A DNA stretch of 64,000 nt. Source: Ancalomicrobiaceae bacterium S20 (GTDB lineage Bacteria > Pseudomonadota > Alphaproteobacteria > Rhizobiales > Ancalomicrobiaceae). Positions 26,910-36,811 of this stretch are shown here, in pieces. A program made the position numbers and the translations under genes. Location: contig CP158568.1 of the NCBI GenBank assembly GCA_040269895.1, forward strand, positions 2,512,716 to 2,576,715, given 5' to 3'. The notes below the pieces were generated by a model that ran no database searches, had not been told where the DNA came from, and saw nothing but the letters and a program-made list of their open reading frames with translations. The stretch's first letter is position 1. Each line of letters starts with the position of its first letter.

Positions 26910-28067
26910 ATGCCCGCTCTCATCGCGCTCGCCGCGGCCGCCTTTCTGTCGACCATGGTGCTCCGCATGCCGGAGCCGCTCGTGCCGCAGCTCGCGCATG
27001 ACTTCGGCGTGCTGCCGTCGGAGGTCGCGTGGCTGACCACCGCCTATGCCGTGCCTTACGCGCTGTTCCAGCTCGTGTTCGGGCCGCTCGGCGACCGGTT
27101 CGGCAAGACGCTGGTGGTGCGCTCGGCGCTGATCGCGCTGTCGCTCCTGATCATGGCCTATGCGCTGGCGCCGAGCTTCCCGGTGCTGATCGCGACGCGC
27201 TTCGTCTCGGGCGCCTTCGGCGGCGCGATCATCCCGCTCGGCCTCGCCACGATCGGCGACACGATCGCGCTCGAACGGCGGCAGGTCGCGATCTCGCGCT
27301 TCATGCTCGCGGTCGTGATGGGCCAGATCGCCGGCAGCTTCGTCACCGGCCTCGTCGCCGAGGTGGTGCCCTGGCACGGGATCGCGATCGGCTACGGCGC
27401 GATCGGGCTCGGTGTCGCGGTCGTGCTGTTCCTGGTGCCGAGTTCGACCACGCGCTCCGCCGAGCCGCTGACGATCGGCGGCGCGCTCGCCCGCTATGCG
27501 ACGATCCTCAAGCGCCCGCAGGCGCAGGTGCTGCTCACGATCGTGTTCGTCGAGGGCATGTTCATCTTCTCCGTCGTGCCCTACGTGGCGCCGTATCTGA
27601 CCGAGATCCGGAAATTCTCGTCGAGCTCGATCGGCGCGGTGACGGCCTCGTTCGGGCTCGGCGGCGCGGCGTTCAGCCTGACGACGGCGCTTCTGCTGCG
27701 CCTGCTCGGCGGCTACGGCATGATCGCGGCCGGCGGCTTCGTCGCGGCTGTCGCGGCGGTGCTGATCCCGCTCGACGTGCCGCTCGTCGCCTACGCCGGC
27801 TTCCTGTTCCTGCTCGGCTTCGCCTTCTATCTGATCCACACCAACCTGCAGACCCGCGCGACCGAGATCGCGCCCGAGGCCCGCGGCTCGGCGCTGGCGA
27901 CCTTCGCCTGCTCGCTGTTCCTCGGCACCGGCCTCGGCCCGGCGCTGATGGGTCAGGTGATCCGCGGTGTCGGCTATGCGGAAGGCTTCTACATCGCGGC
28001 CGTGCTGCTCGCGGCATTCGGCGTGGTCGCGGCGCTGTCGATGCGGGCGATCGAGCGGATCCGCTGA
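26910..28067 (+). CDS. MFS transporter
   Basis: A 385-residue major facilitator of the drug:H+ antiporter type with twelve predicted helices. The loop 2-3 motif reads GPLGDRFGKTLVVRSAL, matching the conserved G-x-L-x-D-R-x-G-R/K pattern. The start at 26910 (MPALIALAAAAFLSTMVLRMPEPL) is used because earlier codons (frame open from 26808) are arginine/proline-rich and non-homologous. Substrate not predictable; it could be a drug or sugar exporter. It converges with the arsenic operon, whose last stop is 15 nt away. Confidence 0.82.
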   Translation: MPALIALAAAAFLSTMVLRMPEPLVPQLAHDFGVLPSEVAWLTTAYAVPYALFQLVFGPLGDRFGKTLVVRSALIALSLLIMAYALAPSFPVLIATRFVSGAFGGAIIPLGLATIGDTIALERRQVAISRFMLAVVMGQIAGSFVTGLVAEVVPWHGIAIGYGAIGLGVAVVLFLVPSSTTRSAEPLTIGGALARYATILKRPQAQVLLTIVFVEGMFIFSVVPYVAPYLTEIRKFSSSSIGAVTASFGLGGAAFSLTTALLLRLLGGYGMIAAGGFVAAVAAVLIPLDVPLVAYAGFLFLLGFAFYLIHTNLQTRATEIAPEARGSALATFACSLFLGTGLGPALMGQVIRGVGYAEGFYIAAVLLAAFGVVAALSMRAIERIR

Positions 28068-28082
28068 GGATCGGTCGATCGT

Positions 28083-29360
28083 TCAGGCGGCGAGGCGGTC
28101 GATCGGCCGCTCCGAGACCAGCCGGCCGAGCCAGACGAAGGCGAGGACGCCGAGGGCGCCGAGCCCGATCAGAACCGCGATCGCGGCGGCCGCGCCGATC
28201 CCGTCGGCGATCGCCGCCACCGCGAAAGGCGCCAGCGCGCTGACCACGATGCGCACCGAGGAGATCACCCCGAGCCGGCTCGCGTAGCCGAACGGGCCCC
28301 AGACCGCGAGCGGCACCGTGCCGCGCGCGATGCTGACGATGCCCGATCCGGCGCCATAGAGCACCGCGAAGGCGACGAGCGCGATCGGATCGCCGCCGCC
28401 GAGGATCAGGATCGCGAGCCCTGCGACCACCATCGCGCTCGACAGCGTGCCGAGCGTGACCGGCGACAGGTTGTTGCCGCCGAGCATGTTGATCAGCCGC
28501 GAGGCGACCTGTGCCGGGCCGAAGATCATGCCGACCGACACCGCCGCCTCGCGCGCGATGCCGAGGCTGCCGAGCAGCGGCACCAATTGCGCGAGCAGGC
28601 CCGTCAGCGTGAAGCCGCCGAGCGTGAAGCCGACGATGACCAGCATGAGCACCAGCGGGCGCCGCTCGCGGGTCTCCGCCTCCGCATTCGGGCCCGGATC
28701 GGGTCGCGGCGCGGTGGCAACGGCCGGCGCCGAGGAGACGATCGGCCCGGTCTCGGCCACCCGCGCGCGACGGCGAGCGCCGACGATGACGAGGTGCAGC
28801 GGCGCGGCGACCAGCGCGTTGAGCGCCGCATAGACGAACAAGACCGTGCGCCAATCGAAGGCGCCGGCGAGCTTGGCGGTCAACGGCCAGAACAGCGTCG
28901 AGGCGAAGCCGGCAATCAGGGTCAGGTGCGTGATGGCGCGCCGCGCGGTCGGGCCCGCGAGTTCGACCAGCGCAGCGAAAGCGGTCTCGTAGAGCACGAA
29001 GCCCGAGGCGATCTGGGTGGCGATCAGCGCCGTGGCGAAGCCGACCGGTCCGCTCGCGGAGGCCAGCGCGGCGAGCGACAGGGCGGCGGCGAACGATCCC
29101 GCCACCAGCACGCGGTCGGGCCCGAACCGGTCCGACGCGCGTCCTGACCAGGGCGCAAAGAGGCCGCAGGCGAGCAGCCCGGCCGAGAACGCGCCGTACA
29201 TCCAGCCGTGCGACAGCCCGAGATCGGCGCCGATCGTGTCAGAGAGCACCCCATAGGCATAGTAGAGCGTGCCGTAGCCGATGATCTGGGTCACGCCGAG
29301 CGCAGCGACCACGAGGGCGAGCCTCCGGCCCGAGAGCGTCGTCGCGCGGGCGATGATCAT
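28083..29360 (-). CDS. MFS transporter in the arsenic operon, possible ArsK-like exporter
   Basis: A 425-residue major facilitator with twelve predicted helices and a long polar central loop (about 190-225). It is the last gene of the arsenic operon and its ATG overlaps the aquaglyceroporin stop by four bases (ATGA), so it is translated together with it. MFS proteins in this position, such as ArsK of Agrobacterium, export arsenite and related trivalent compounds; ArsJ, another type, needs a GAPDH partner that is absent here. Assignment to arsenite export is inference from context; the sequence shows only the MFS fold. Confidence 0.75.
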   Translation of the reverse strand: MIIARATTLSGRRLALVVAALGVTQIIGYGTLYYAYGVLSDTIGADLGLSHGWMYGAFSAGLLACGLFAPWSGRASDRFGPDRVLVAGSFAAALSLAALASASGPVGFATALIATQIASGFVLYETAFAALVELAGPTARRAITHLTLIAGFASTLFWPLTAKLAGAFDWRTVLFVYAALNALVAAPLHLVIVGARRRARVAETGPIVSSAPAVATAPRPDPGPNAEAETRERRPLVLMLVIVGFTLGGFTLTGLLAQLVPLLGSLGIAREAAVSVGMIFGPAQVASRLINMLGGNNLSPVTLGTLSSAMVVAGLAILILGGGDPIALVAFAVLYGAGSGIVSIARGTVPLAVWGPFGYASRLGVISSVRIVVSALAPFAVAAIADGIGAAAAIAVLIGLGALGVLAFVWLGRLVSERPIDRLAA

Positions 29361-30070
29361 GCCGAGGGACCGACCGCCACGCCGGGTTCGCGCTCGGCAA
29401 ACCAGCCGTCGAGCAGCAGCGCGGCGAGCGCGCCGGCGATCTGCGCGAGGACGAACATCGGCACATCCGCCGGCGCGATGCCGGCGAAGGTCGGCGTGAA
29501 GGCGCGCGCGAGCGTCACGGCCGGGTTGGCGAAGGAGGTCGAGGCGGTGAACCAGTAGGCCGCGGTGATGTAGAGCGCGACAGCGGTCGGGATCGCCGAC
29601 GAGCGGGCGCGCACGAGCCTGAGGATCGTGAACAGGAGCCCGAAGGTCGCGACGACCTCGGCGATCCACAGCGGAGCGCCGGTGCGGGCCGTGGTCGAGG
29701 CCGCCAGCAGCGGCAAGCCGAACATGGCATGGGCCAGCGCCGTTCCGGCAATACCGCCGAGGCCCTGCGCCGCGATGCGGGCGAGCGCCCCACGCGCGTC
29801 ATGGGTGCCGCGGAGCCAGCCGGCCATGGTCACGACCGGATTGAACTCGGCCCCGGAGATCGGCGCGAACACCGAGATCAGCACATAGAGCCCGGCGCCG
29901 GTTGCGAGCGCATTGGCGAGCAGCGCCAGCCCGACGTTTCCGCCGGCCAGCCGCTCGGCCATGATGCCCGAGCCGACCACGACTGCGACCAGCAGCGCCG
30001 TGCCGAGCGCCTCGGCGACCAAGACACGGGCGGCGAGCCCGGTATCGTTGCGGCTGATGGCCCCGCTCAC
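29357..30070 (-). CDS. aqpS: aquaglyceroporin AqpS-like, arsenic operon
   Basis: A 237-residue MIP-family channel with six membrane helices. The first pore loop has an altered box (GAEFNPVVTM, NPV in place of NPA) and the second is FANPAVTLARAF. In Sinorhizobium meliloti the corresponding channel AqpS replaces ArsB: arsenite formed inside the cell flows out down its gradient. The GTG at 30070 overlaps the preceding stop by four bases (GTGA). Position between arsC-type genes and an exporter gene supports an arsenite role rather than glycerol or water. Confidence 0.85.
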   Translation of the reverse strand: MSGAISRNDTGLAARVLVAEALGTALLVAVVVGSGIMAERLAGGNVGLALLANALATGAGLYVLISVFAPISGAEFNPVVTMAGWLRGTHDARGALARIAAQGLGGIAGTALAHAMFGLPLLAASTTARTGAPLWIAEVVATFGLLFTILRLVRARSSAIPTAVALYITAAYWFTASTSFANPAVTLARAFTPTFAGIAPADVPMFVLAQIAGALAALLLDGWFAEREPGVAVGPSA

Positions 30071-30888
30071 AGCGTGATCCTCCGGCTCATGACCGTTGCC
30101 GAAGCCGGGCAGAGGTCGGCGAGCTGTCGCGTCGCGGCGATCGCCGGCGGCAGCGCCTCGCGCGCGATCGGCTTGAAGCCGCAGGCGGCGAAGAACGGCG
30201 CGGCGTCGCGGGTCGCGAGATAGGCGCGGGTCGCGCCGCGATCGAAGGCGCGGCGCATCAACAGCGCCACCAGATTGCGGCCGATCCGGGTGCCGCGCGC
30301 AGGCGGCTCGACCACGATCGAGCGCAGCAGCGCGTCCGCGCCATGGATCTCGAAGCCGCCCCATCCTACCGTCGCGCCGTCGAGGGTTCGATAGCGGAAG
30401 AAACTGCGGCCGGGCTCGGCGATGTCTTCGATGTGGAGGCCGGCGGCCTGCAGCGGCGCGGCGATTTCGGCCGCGCCGACCGGCTCGTCCTTCAGGTACG
30501 GCGCGTCGTCGTCCTTGGTCAGGCGCTCGCGCGGCGCGTCGATCAGGTCGAGCACGACGTCGGAGGGACGGCACAGCCGGACGCCGGCCGGGGCGACGAC
30601 GATCGGCCGGTTGATCAGGATCGGGTGCTCGGCGATCGCCGCCAGGATCTCCGCGTCCGTGATGCCAGCTCGGCCGAGATCGAGCGCCTCGAAGGGCGTG
30701 CCCTTCTCGCGCAGCAGCGCCTTGAGCGGCAGGCCCATGCGCGCCGCGAAGTCGACCAGTTCGGCGCCGCTCGGCGGCGTCGTCAGATACTCGATCACGC
30801 GCGGCTCGGGACCGGCGCGGCGCAGCAGCGCCAGGACGTTCGACGACGTGCCGCAGGCGGGGTTGTGGTAGATCGTGATTGCGGTCAC
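30067..30888 (-). CDS. arsC: glutaredoxin-type arsenate reductase fused to an ArsN2-like GNAT acetyltransferase
   Basis: A 273-residue two-domain protein. Residues about 1-135 are an ArsC of the glutaredoxin-linked class: YHNPACGTSSNVL carries the catalytic cysteine (Cys11 counting the GTG start) and LINRPIVV the anion-binding arginine. Residues about 140-273 form an acetyltransferase domain (GRNLVALLMRRAFDRG is the acetyl-CoA loop region) resembling ArsN2, an arsenic-operon GNAT of uncertain substrate. The GTG start at 30888 overlaps the previous stop by four bases. The fusion ties arsenate reduction to an acetylation step. A start at GTG is inferred from the overlap and homology. Confidence 0.85.
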   Translation of the reverse strand: MTAITIYHNPACGTSSNVLALLRRAGPEPRVIEYLTTPPSGAELVDFAARMGLPLKALLREKGTPFEALDLGRAGITDAEILAAIAEHPILINRPIVVAPAGVRLCRPSDVVLDLIDAPRERLTKDDDAPYLKDEPVGAAEIAAPLQAAGLHIEDIAEPGRSFFRYRTLDGATVGWGGFEIHGADALLRSIVVEPPARGTRIGRNLVALLMRRAFDRGATRAYLATRDAAPFFAACGFKPIAREALPPAIAATRQLADLCPASATVMSRRITL

Positions 30889-31757
30889 CGGCTCACCTCC
30901 GTGGCGAGCCCGGAGGCGCCTTCGAGCCGGCCGATACCGTCGAGGCGGTTGCGAAGCGTCATCCGATCGAGGCTGCCGACCGGAAGCGCGACGAACGCCG
31001 AGATTCGATTGCGCAGATACCGGAACGCCTGCACGAACGCCGCCTCCTTCTGGATGTCGGTGCCCTCGACCGCGGCAGGGTCCTCGATGCCCCAATGGGC
31101 CGTCATCGGCTGCCCCGGCCAGACCGGGCACGTCTCTCCCGCCGCAGAATCACAGACCGTGAAAACGAAGTCCATGACCGGCGCGCCCGGGCCGGCGAAT
31201 TCTTCCCAGCTCTTCGAGCGCATGCCCGCGACCGGGAAGTCGTAACTTTCGAGAACCCGAAGCGCGATCGGGTTGACCGTCCCCTTCGGCTGGCTTCCGG
31301 CCGAAAAAGCCTGGAAACGCCCTTCGCCGAGCTTGGTGAGCAGACTCTCGGCGAGAATCGAGCGCGCGGAGTTGCCCGTGCAAAGGAAGAGTACGTTGTA
31401 TCGGTCCGCCATGCTTGTGCCCTCGCTGCTCGTTCTGCTTCCCGGTTTCGGCTCGGCCGGCGCACAGCGCGCGGCGCCTCCGCAGCAATCCTCGTCGAGA
31501 AACGCCGTCAGAGCGGCGACCCGAGCACGGTCGGCGCGGTAGACGATCTGTCGGCTGTAGCGTTCGCTGCGCACGAGCGCGGCCCGCGAGAGCACCGCGA
31601 GATGGCTCGACATCGTGTTGTGCGGAACGCCGAGCCGGCGCGCGATCTCACCGGCGGGAAGGCCCTCCGGTTCGTAGCGCACCAGCAGCCGGTAGACCTC
31701 CAGCCGGGTGGTCTGCGCCAGCGCAGACAGCGCTTCGATGACGTCCTCATTTTCCAT
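30885..31757 (-). CDS. arsR: ArsR regulator fused to low-molecular-weight phosphatase-type arsenate reductase
   Basis: A 290-residue fusion. Residues 1-105 are an ArsR/SmtB winged helix (LGVPHNTMSSHLAVLSRAALV recognition region) with a C-terminal cysteine set CCGGAARC, i.e. Cys-Cys-x5-Cys, the same spacing as the arsenite site Cys95/96/102 of Acidithiobacillus ferrooxidans ArsR. Residues about 118-290 are an ArsC of the thioredoxin/tyrosine-phosphatase class: P-loop LFLCTGNSARS (C-x5-R). So one polypeptide can sense arsenite and reduce arsenate. It heads the operon. The ATG at 31757 has no ribosome-binding site and lies at the predicted transcription start; the operator overlaps it. Confidence 0.9.
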   Translation of the reverse strand: MENEDVIEALSALAQTTRLEVYRLLVRYEPEGLPAGEIARRLGVPHNTMSSHLAVLSRAALVRSERYSRQIVYRADRARVAALTAFLDEDCCGGAARCAPAEPKPGSRTSSEGTSMADRYNVLFLCTGNSARSILAESLLTKLGEGRFQAFSAGSQPKGTVNPIALRVLESYDFPVAGMRSKSWEEFAGPGAPVMDFVFTVCDSAAGETCPVWPGQPMTAHWGIEDPAAVEGTDIQKEAAFVQAFRYLRNRISAFVALPVGSLDRMTLRNRLDGIGRLEGASGLATEVSR

Positions 31758-31792
31758 ATGTCGAGACTAGTGGACATATGGACATTTGTAAA
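31754..31792 (-). promoter_or_regulatory. arsenic operon promoter and ArsR operator, leaderless start
   Basis: On the minus strand TTTACA (31792-31787), 17 bases, TAGTCT (31769-31764) form a promoter whose expected start is the A of the arsR ATG (31757), six bases after the -10, implying a leaderless mRNA. A perfect 9-bp inverted repeat, CCATATGTC (31754-31762) and GACATATGG (31773-31781), covers the -10 and the start codon, so bound ArsR would block RNA polymerase. A partial extra copy GGACATTT follows at 31780. Confidence 0.7.
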
Positions 31793-31841
31793 CAGGCGAC
31801 AGGTTCCCGCCGACGCGGTCGCATGCGCCAGAAATAGCGAT

Positions 31842-33476
31842 TTACTCCGCGGCCGCCGCCGTCGTGATGCCGAGCACCGGGGCGCCGGCCTTCAGGAGCT
31901 TGTAGACGACCGAGTCCATCAGCGCCTGGAACGAGGCGTCGATGATGTTCTCCGAGACGCCGACCGTGAACCACCTGTTGTCCTGGCCGTCCTTCGATTC
32001 GATCAGCACGCGGGTGGTCGCCCCCGTGCCGCCGTTGAGGATACGGACCTTGAAGTCGACCAGTTCGAGGTCGGCGATGAACGGCTGATACTGGCCCAGA
32101 TCCTTGCGCAACGCGGCGTCGAGCGCGTTGACCGGACCGTTGCCCTCCGCCGCCGAAAGCAGCACGTCGTCGCCGACGGCGAGCTTCACGGTCGCCTCGG
32201 AGACGGTCATCAGCTCGCCGCGCGCGTTGTAGCGCCGCTCGACCGTGACGCGGAAGCGCTTGACCTTGAAGAACTCCGGCACCTCGCCGAGCGTGCGGCG
32301 GGCGAGCAGTTCGAGCGAGGCGTCGGCCGCTTCATAGGAGAAGCCCTCCGCCTCGCGGCGCTTCACTTCCGCCAGTAGCGTATCGAGCCGCGGATCGTCC
32401 TTGCGCACCTCGATGCCGAAGCGGGCGAGCTCGGCGAGCAGGTTCGACTTGCCGGCCTGGTCGGAGACCAGCACGCGGCGGCGGTTGCCGACGCTCTCGG
32501 GCGCAATGTGCTCGTAGGTCTTGGGGTCCTTGACCAGCGCCGAGGCATGGATGCCGGCCTTGGTCGCGAAGGCCGAGGTGCCGACATAGGGCGCATGCCG
32601 GTTCGGCGCGCGATTGAGCAGCTCGTCGAAGGCATGCGAGAGCTGGGTCAGGTCGCGCAGCGCATCCTCCGAGACGCCGATCTCGAAGCGATCGGCGAAT
32701 TCCGGCTTCAGCTTCAGCGTCGGGATGATCGACACGAGGTTGGCGTTGCCGCAGCGCTCGCCGATGCCGTTGAGCGTGCCCTGGATCTGGCGTACCCCGG
32801 CCCGCACGGCGGCGAGCGAATTGGCGACCGCCTGCTCGGTGTCGTTATGGGCATGGATGCCGAGGAAGTCGCCGGGAACGACCGCCGTCACACGGGCGAC
32901 GATGGCCTCGATCTCGTGCGGCAGCGTCCCGCCATTGGTGTCGCACAGCACGACCCAGCGCGCGCCGGCCGCCCGCGCGGTCCGCGCGCAGGCGAGCGCG
33001 TAGTCCGGATTGGCCTTGAAGCCGTCGAAGAAGTGCTCGCAGTCGACCATCACCTCGCGGCCGCGCGCGACCGCCGCCTCGACCGACAGGCGGATGCCGT
33101 CGAGGTTCTCCTCGAGCGTGGTGCCGAGGGCGAAGGTGACGTGATAGTCCCACGACTTGGCGACGAAGCAGATCGCGTCCGCCTCCGCCGCGAGCAGCGT
33201 CGCCAGGCCCGGATCGTTCGAGACCGAGACGCCCGGCCGCTTGGTCATGCCAAAGGCGGTGAACTTCGCTCGGCTCGTCCGCTTCTCGGCGAAGAAGGCG
33301 GTGTCGGTCGGGTTGGCGCCCGGATAGCCGCCCTCGACGTAGTCGATGCCGAGACGGTCGATCAGGCCGGCGATCGTGACCTTGTCGGAGAGCGTGAAGT
33401 CGACACCGCTCGTCTGCGCGCCGTCGCGCAGCGTGGTGTCGAACAGATAGACGCGCTGCTTGTCACTGCTCATCAT
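31842..33476 (-). CDS. cimA: citramalate synthase
   Basis: A 544-residue enzyme of the isopropylmalate/homocitrate synthase family that condenses pyruvate and acetyl-CoA to (R)-citramalate, feeding 2-oxobutyrate into isoleucine synthesis without threonine. The catalytic TIM barrel starts with LFDTTLRDGAQTSGVDF; metal-binding IHAHNDTEQAVANSLAAV is seen near residue 210; the C-terminal LeuA dimer/regulatory domain (about 400-540) provides feedback control in the family. The double ATG at 33476/33473 leaves the exact start open. It is the last gene of the cysS group, 43 nt after the GNAT gene. Confidence 0.93.
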   Translation of the reverse strand: MMSSDKQRVYLFDTTLRDGAQTSGVDFTLSDKVTIAGLIDRLGIDYVEGGYPGANPTDTAFFAEKRTSRAKFTAFGMTKRPGVSVSNDPGLATLLAAEADAICFVAKSWDYHVTFALGTTLEENLDGIRLSVEAAVARGREVMVDCEHFFDGFKANPDYALACARTARAAGARWVVLCDTNGGTLPHEIEAIVARVTAVVPGDFLGIHAHNDTEQAVANSLAAVRAGVRQIQGTLNGIGERCGNANLVSIIPTLKLKPEFADRFEIGVSEDALRDLTQLSHAFDELLNRAPNRHAPYVGTSAFATKAGIHASALVKDPKTYEHIAPESVGNRRRVLVSDQAGKSNLLAELARFGIEVRKDDPRLDTLLAEVKRREAEGFSYEAADASLELLARRTLGEVPEFFKVKRFRVTVERRYNARGELMTVSEATVKLAVGDDVLLSAAEGNGPVNALDAALRKDLGQYQPFIADLELVDFKVRILNGGTGATTRVLIESKDGQDNRWFTVGVSENIIDASFQALMDSVVYKLLKAGAPVLGITTAAAAE

Positions 33477-33519
33477 GCCCTGCCCGGCTCACCGGCCTGT
33501 TGCCTTGCGCGACCTTCGT

Positions 33520-33996
33520 TCAGGCCAGCGCCTTCTTCATTGTCGTGTTGGAGAGCCACTGGCCCTCGACCGGCACCATGCTGCGTTCCTGCGGCACATA
33601 TCCGCGCGCGCGAAAGAACCCTTCGGCCGTGTCGCTCGCCTTGACCGTGATCGCCGCCGAGCCGCGGCCCTTGGCCAGCCGCTCCAGCGCATCGACGAGT
33701 GTCGCGCCGGCGCCGCGGCCGGCGAAGTCCGGATGAACATAGAGCATGTCGAGCGTCTCGTTGCCGACCAGCGAGGCAAAGCCGGCCGGCCGGCCCTTGG
33801 CGAGCGCGACCAGCGTCGTCGCCTTGGCCAACCGCTTGGCGAAAGCGGCGGCGTTCTCGACCAGCGAGATCCAGGCGAGGCGCTGGTCCTCGTCGTAATC
33901 GTCCTGCGTCAGCCCCTCGATCGATTGCGCGACGAGTTCGCGCAGGGGATCGACATCGGCGGGCAGCAAGGGACGAAGGGGAAAGGCTTCGCGCAT
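33520..33996 (-). CDS. GNAT family N-acetyltransferase
   Basis: A 158-residue acetyltransferase. Core motif A is LDMLYVHPDFAGRGAGATLVDALERLA, with the acetyl-CoA loop Q/R-x-x-G-x-G/A represented by GRGAGA, and a C-terminal strand FFRARGYVPQERS typical of the fold. Substrate is unknown. Its ATG overlaps the stop of the GFA gene by one base (TGATG), so translation is coupled. The link to cysS and cimA is by operon only. Confidence 0.85.
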   Translation of the reverse strand: MREAFPLRPLLPADVDPLRELVAQSIEGLTQDDYDEDQRLAWISLVENAAAFAKRLAKATTLVALAKGRPAGFASLVGNETLDMLYVHPDFAGRGAGATLVDALERLAKGRGSAAITVKASDTAEGFFRARGYVPQERSMVPVEGQWLSNTTMKKALA

Positions 33997-34496
33997 CAGT
34001 GCGTCCTCTCGTCCGGGGTGGTTTGACCCGGACCGCGATCGGTGTCGTGGTCCGGATGCTGGTAGGAGACGATCGTCGCCTGGAACGCCATCGACTTCGC
34101 CTCGTTCTCGGGCGGGCGGCCCGGCAGGTCGGCAAGATCGTGGAACCAGGGCATGCGAGCCTCGACACCGACCTGGATGGTCGGCGGGATCGCGGCCGGA
34201 TCGTCGAAGGCACCGATGGCGATCTCGATGCCGCCGTCGCGGCGACCATCGACCTCATAGGTGAGCGGCGTGCCGCAATCGGCGCAAAAGCCACGCTCGA
34301 TCTTGTTCGAGGAGCGGAACCGCTTCGGCGCACCGCGTGTCCAGGTCAGGCCATACGCCGATACCAGCGGCCCGAAGAATGAGCCGAACGCCTTCTGGCA
34401 CATGCGGCAATGGCAGATCGACGCCCGGCCGAGCGAGGTGCAGGCGAAACGCACGGCGCCGCACTGGCAGCCGCCGGTGATGCGGGTGGTGGTCAT
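33996..34496 (-). CDS. GFA family (glutathione-dependent formaldehyde-activating type) protein
   Basis: A 166-residue protein with the GFA zinc-binding cysteines: GGCQCGAVRF (two Cys), CHCRMCQKAFGSF (three Cys) and CADCGTPL (two Cys). The family is named after Gfa, which was proposed to speed S-hydroxymethylglutathione formation, though most members have no proven activity. Its ATG overlaps the preceding PIN gene stop by four bases (ATGA). The tail after residue 145 is polar and non-conserved. Confidence 0.88.
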   Translation of the reverse strand: MTTTRITGGCQCGAVRFACTSLGRASICHCRMCQKAFGSFFGPLVSAYGLTWTRGAPKRFRSSNKIERGFCADCGTPLTYEVDGRRDGGIEIAIGAFDDPAAIPPTIQVGVEARMPWFHDLADLPGRPPENEAKSMAFQATIVSYQHPDHDTDRGPGQTTPDERTH

Positions 34497-35112
34497 CGCG
34501 TGTCTCCCTGGCTCGATTGCGGCTGTTGGCGGAGATCGGTCGGGATCGAAGGATCGACCTCGGCGACAATCGCAGGCTTCAGGTCGTAGCGTGCAGCCAC
34601 GGCCTCCAGCGCCTCGACCGCGTCGACATTGATGCCCCATTCGGCGATCACACGCGCGAAAGCCCGTGTCGTCATGAGCGTGACCGGATAGTCGGCCTCC
34701 ATGAACAGGCTGGCGACCTTGCGATCCTCGTAGACGACCACAGCCGCGCCGGGATGTGCTGGCATCCAGCCGTCGATGAACTCGCGGACGGCGAGCTCGC
34801 CGGCATTGCGCAGAGCCTGCTTCAGGACGAGGTCCTCGTCCGCTGTCCGATGCTTCGCGCGCAAGGTCTCGACACCGATGCCGATGGCCGTGCGCGCCGG
34901 CCAGATCGCATCGCCCATGCGCACGATCCAGTCAGCAACATCAGATGCAAACGGCTTCGAGACGTCGCCGCAGACTTCGTCGACGACACGGTCGACCAGC
35001 ACGATGCGCCGGTTCAGACCGCGCAGCGTATCGAGCAGCCCGGCGGCCGCCAGTCGGATCAATGGCCCGGCGTCCGCGACGACGATCGGCTGGCGGTCCG
35101 CCGGGGTCATCA

Positions 35113-35113
<1 letters not shown>
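34493..35113 (-). CDS. PIN-domain-like protein within the cysS operon
   Basis: A 206-residue protein with a PIN-type nuclease fold pattern: VVADAGPLIRLAAAGLL at the start (first Asp), VVDEV (acidic), NAGELAVREFIDGW and VVYEDRKVASLF (further acids). Such proteins are metal-dependent RNases or their degenerate relatives. No antitoxin-like gene is next to it: upstream is cysS, whose stop its ATG overlaps (TGATG), and downstream GFA overlaps by four bases. It may process or regulate RNA, or be a non-toxin PIN. The C-terminal 45 residues are unlike classical VapC. Confidence 0.6.
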
Positions 35114-36504
<1,391 letters not shown>

Positions 36505-36811
36505 GTGCGTATTCTCCCATGCCTGCTGGCCGGGGCTCGCTCATCTGGTCTCTCGGGAGGGCAGACGGGACCGGGCCAGCGTTTCAGCTAGCCGCAAATG
36601 ATGATGGCGATCGTCTGGATCGCAAAAGTCATCGTGTCGGTCGTCATGGCTTCGGGTGTGATGGATTTCGAGGGCAGCGTCAAGGGCGAAAGCGGTTAGG
36701 GCGACAGCGGGCAGGACGAAGGCCGGCGATGGCCACCTGCGTGGACGCCCGGCCGCGCCGACGCCAGCTTCAAGGACGTCGGCGCCCATTCGATGGACGG
36801 CGCCGTCCCGC
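36505..36811. other. intergenic region between creA and cysS
   Basis: About 300 bases with no supported gene. It should carry the cysS promoter on the minus strand and the 3' end of creA. I see no strong hairpin or promoter match. Confidence 0.45.

Noticed and set aside
36598-36699. A 33-residue hydrophobic open frame starting with three ATG codons
   Set aside because: No ribosome-binding site, no recognised family, and it lies in an ordinary spacer; too weak to annotate.
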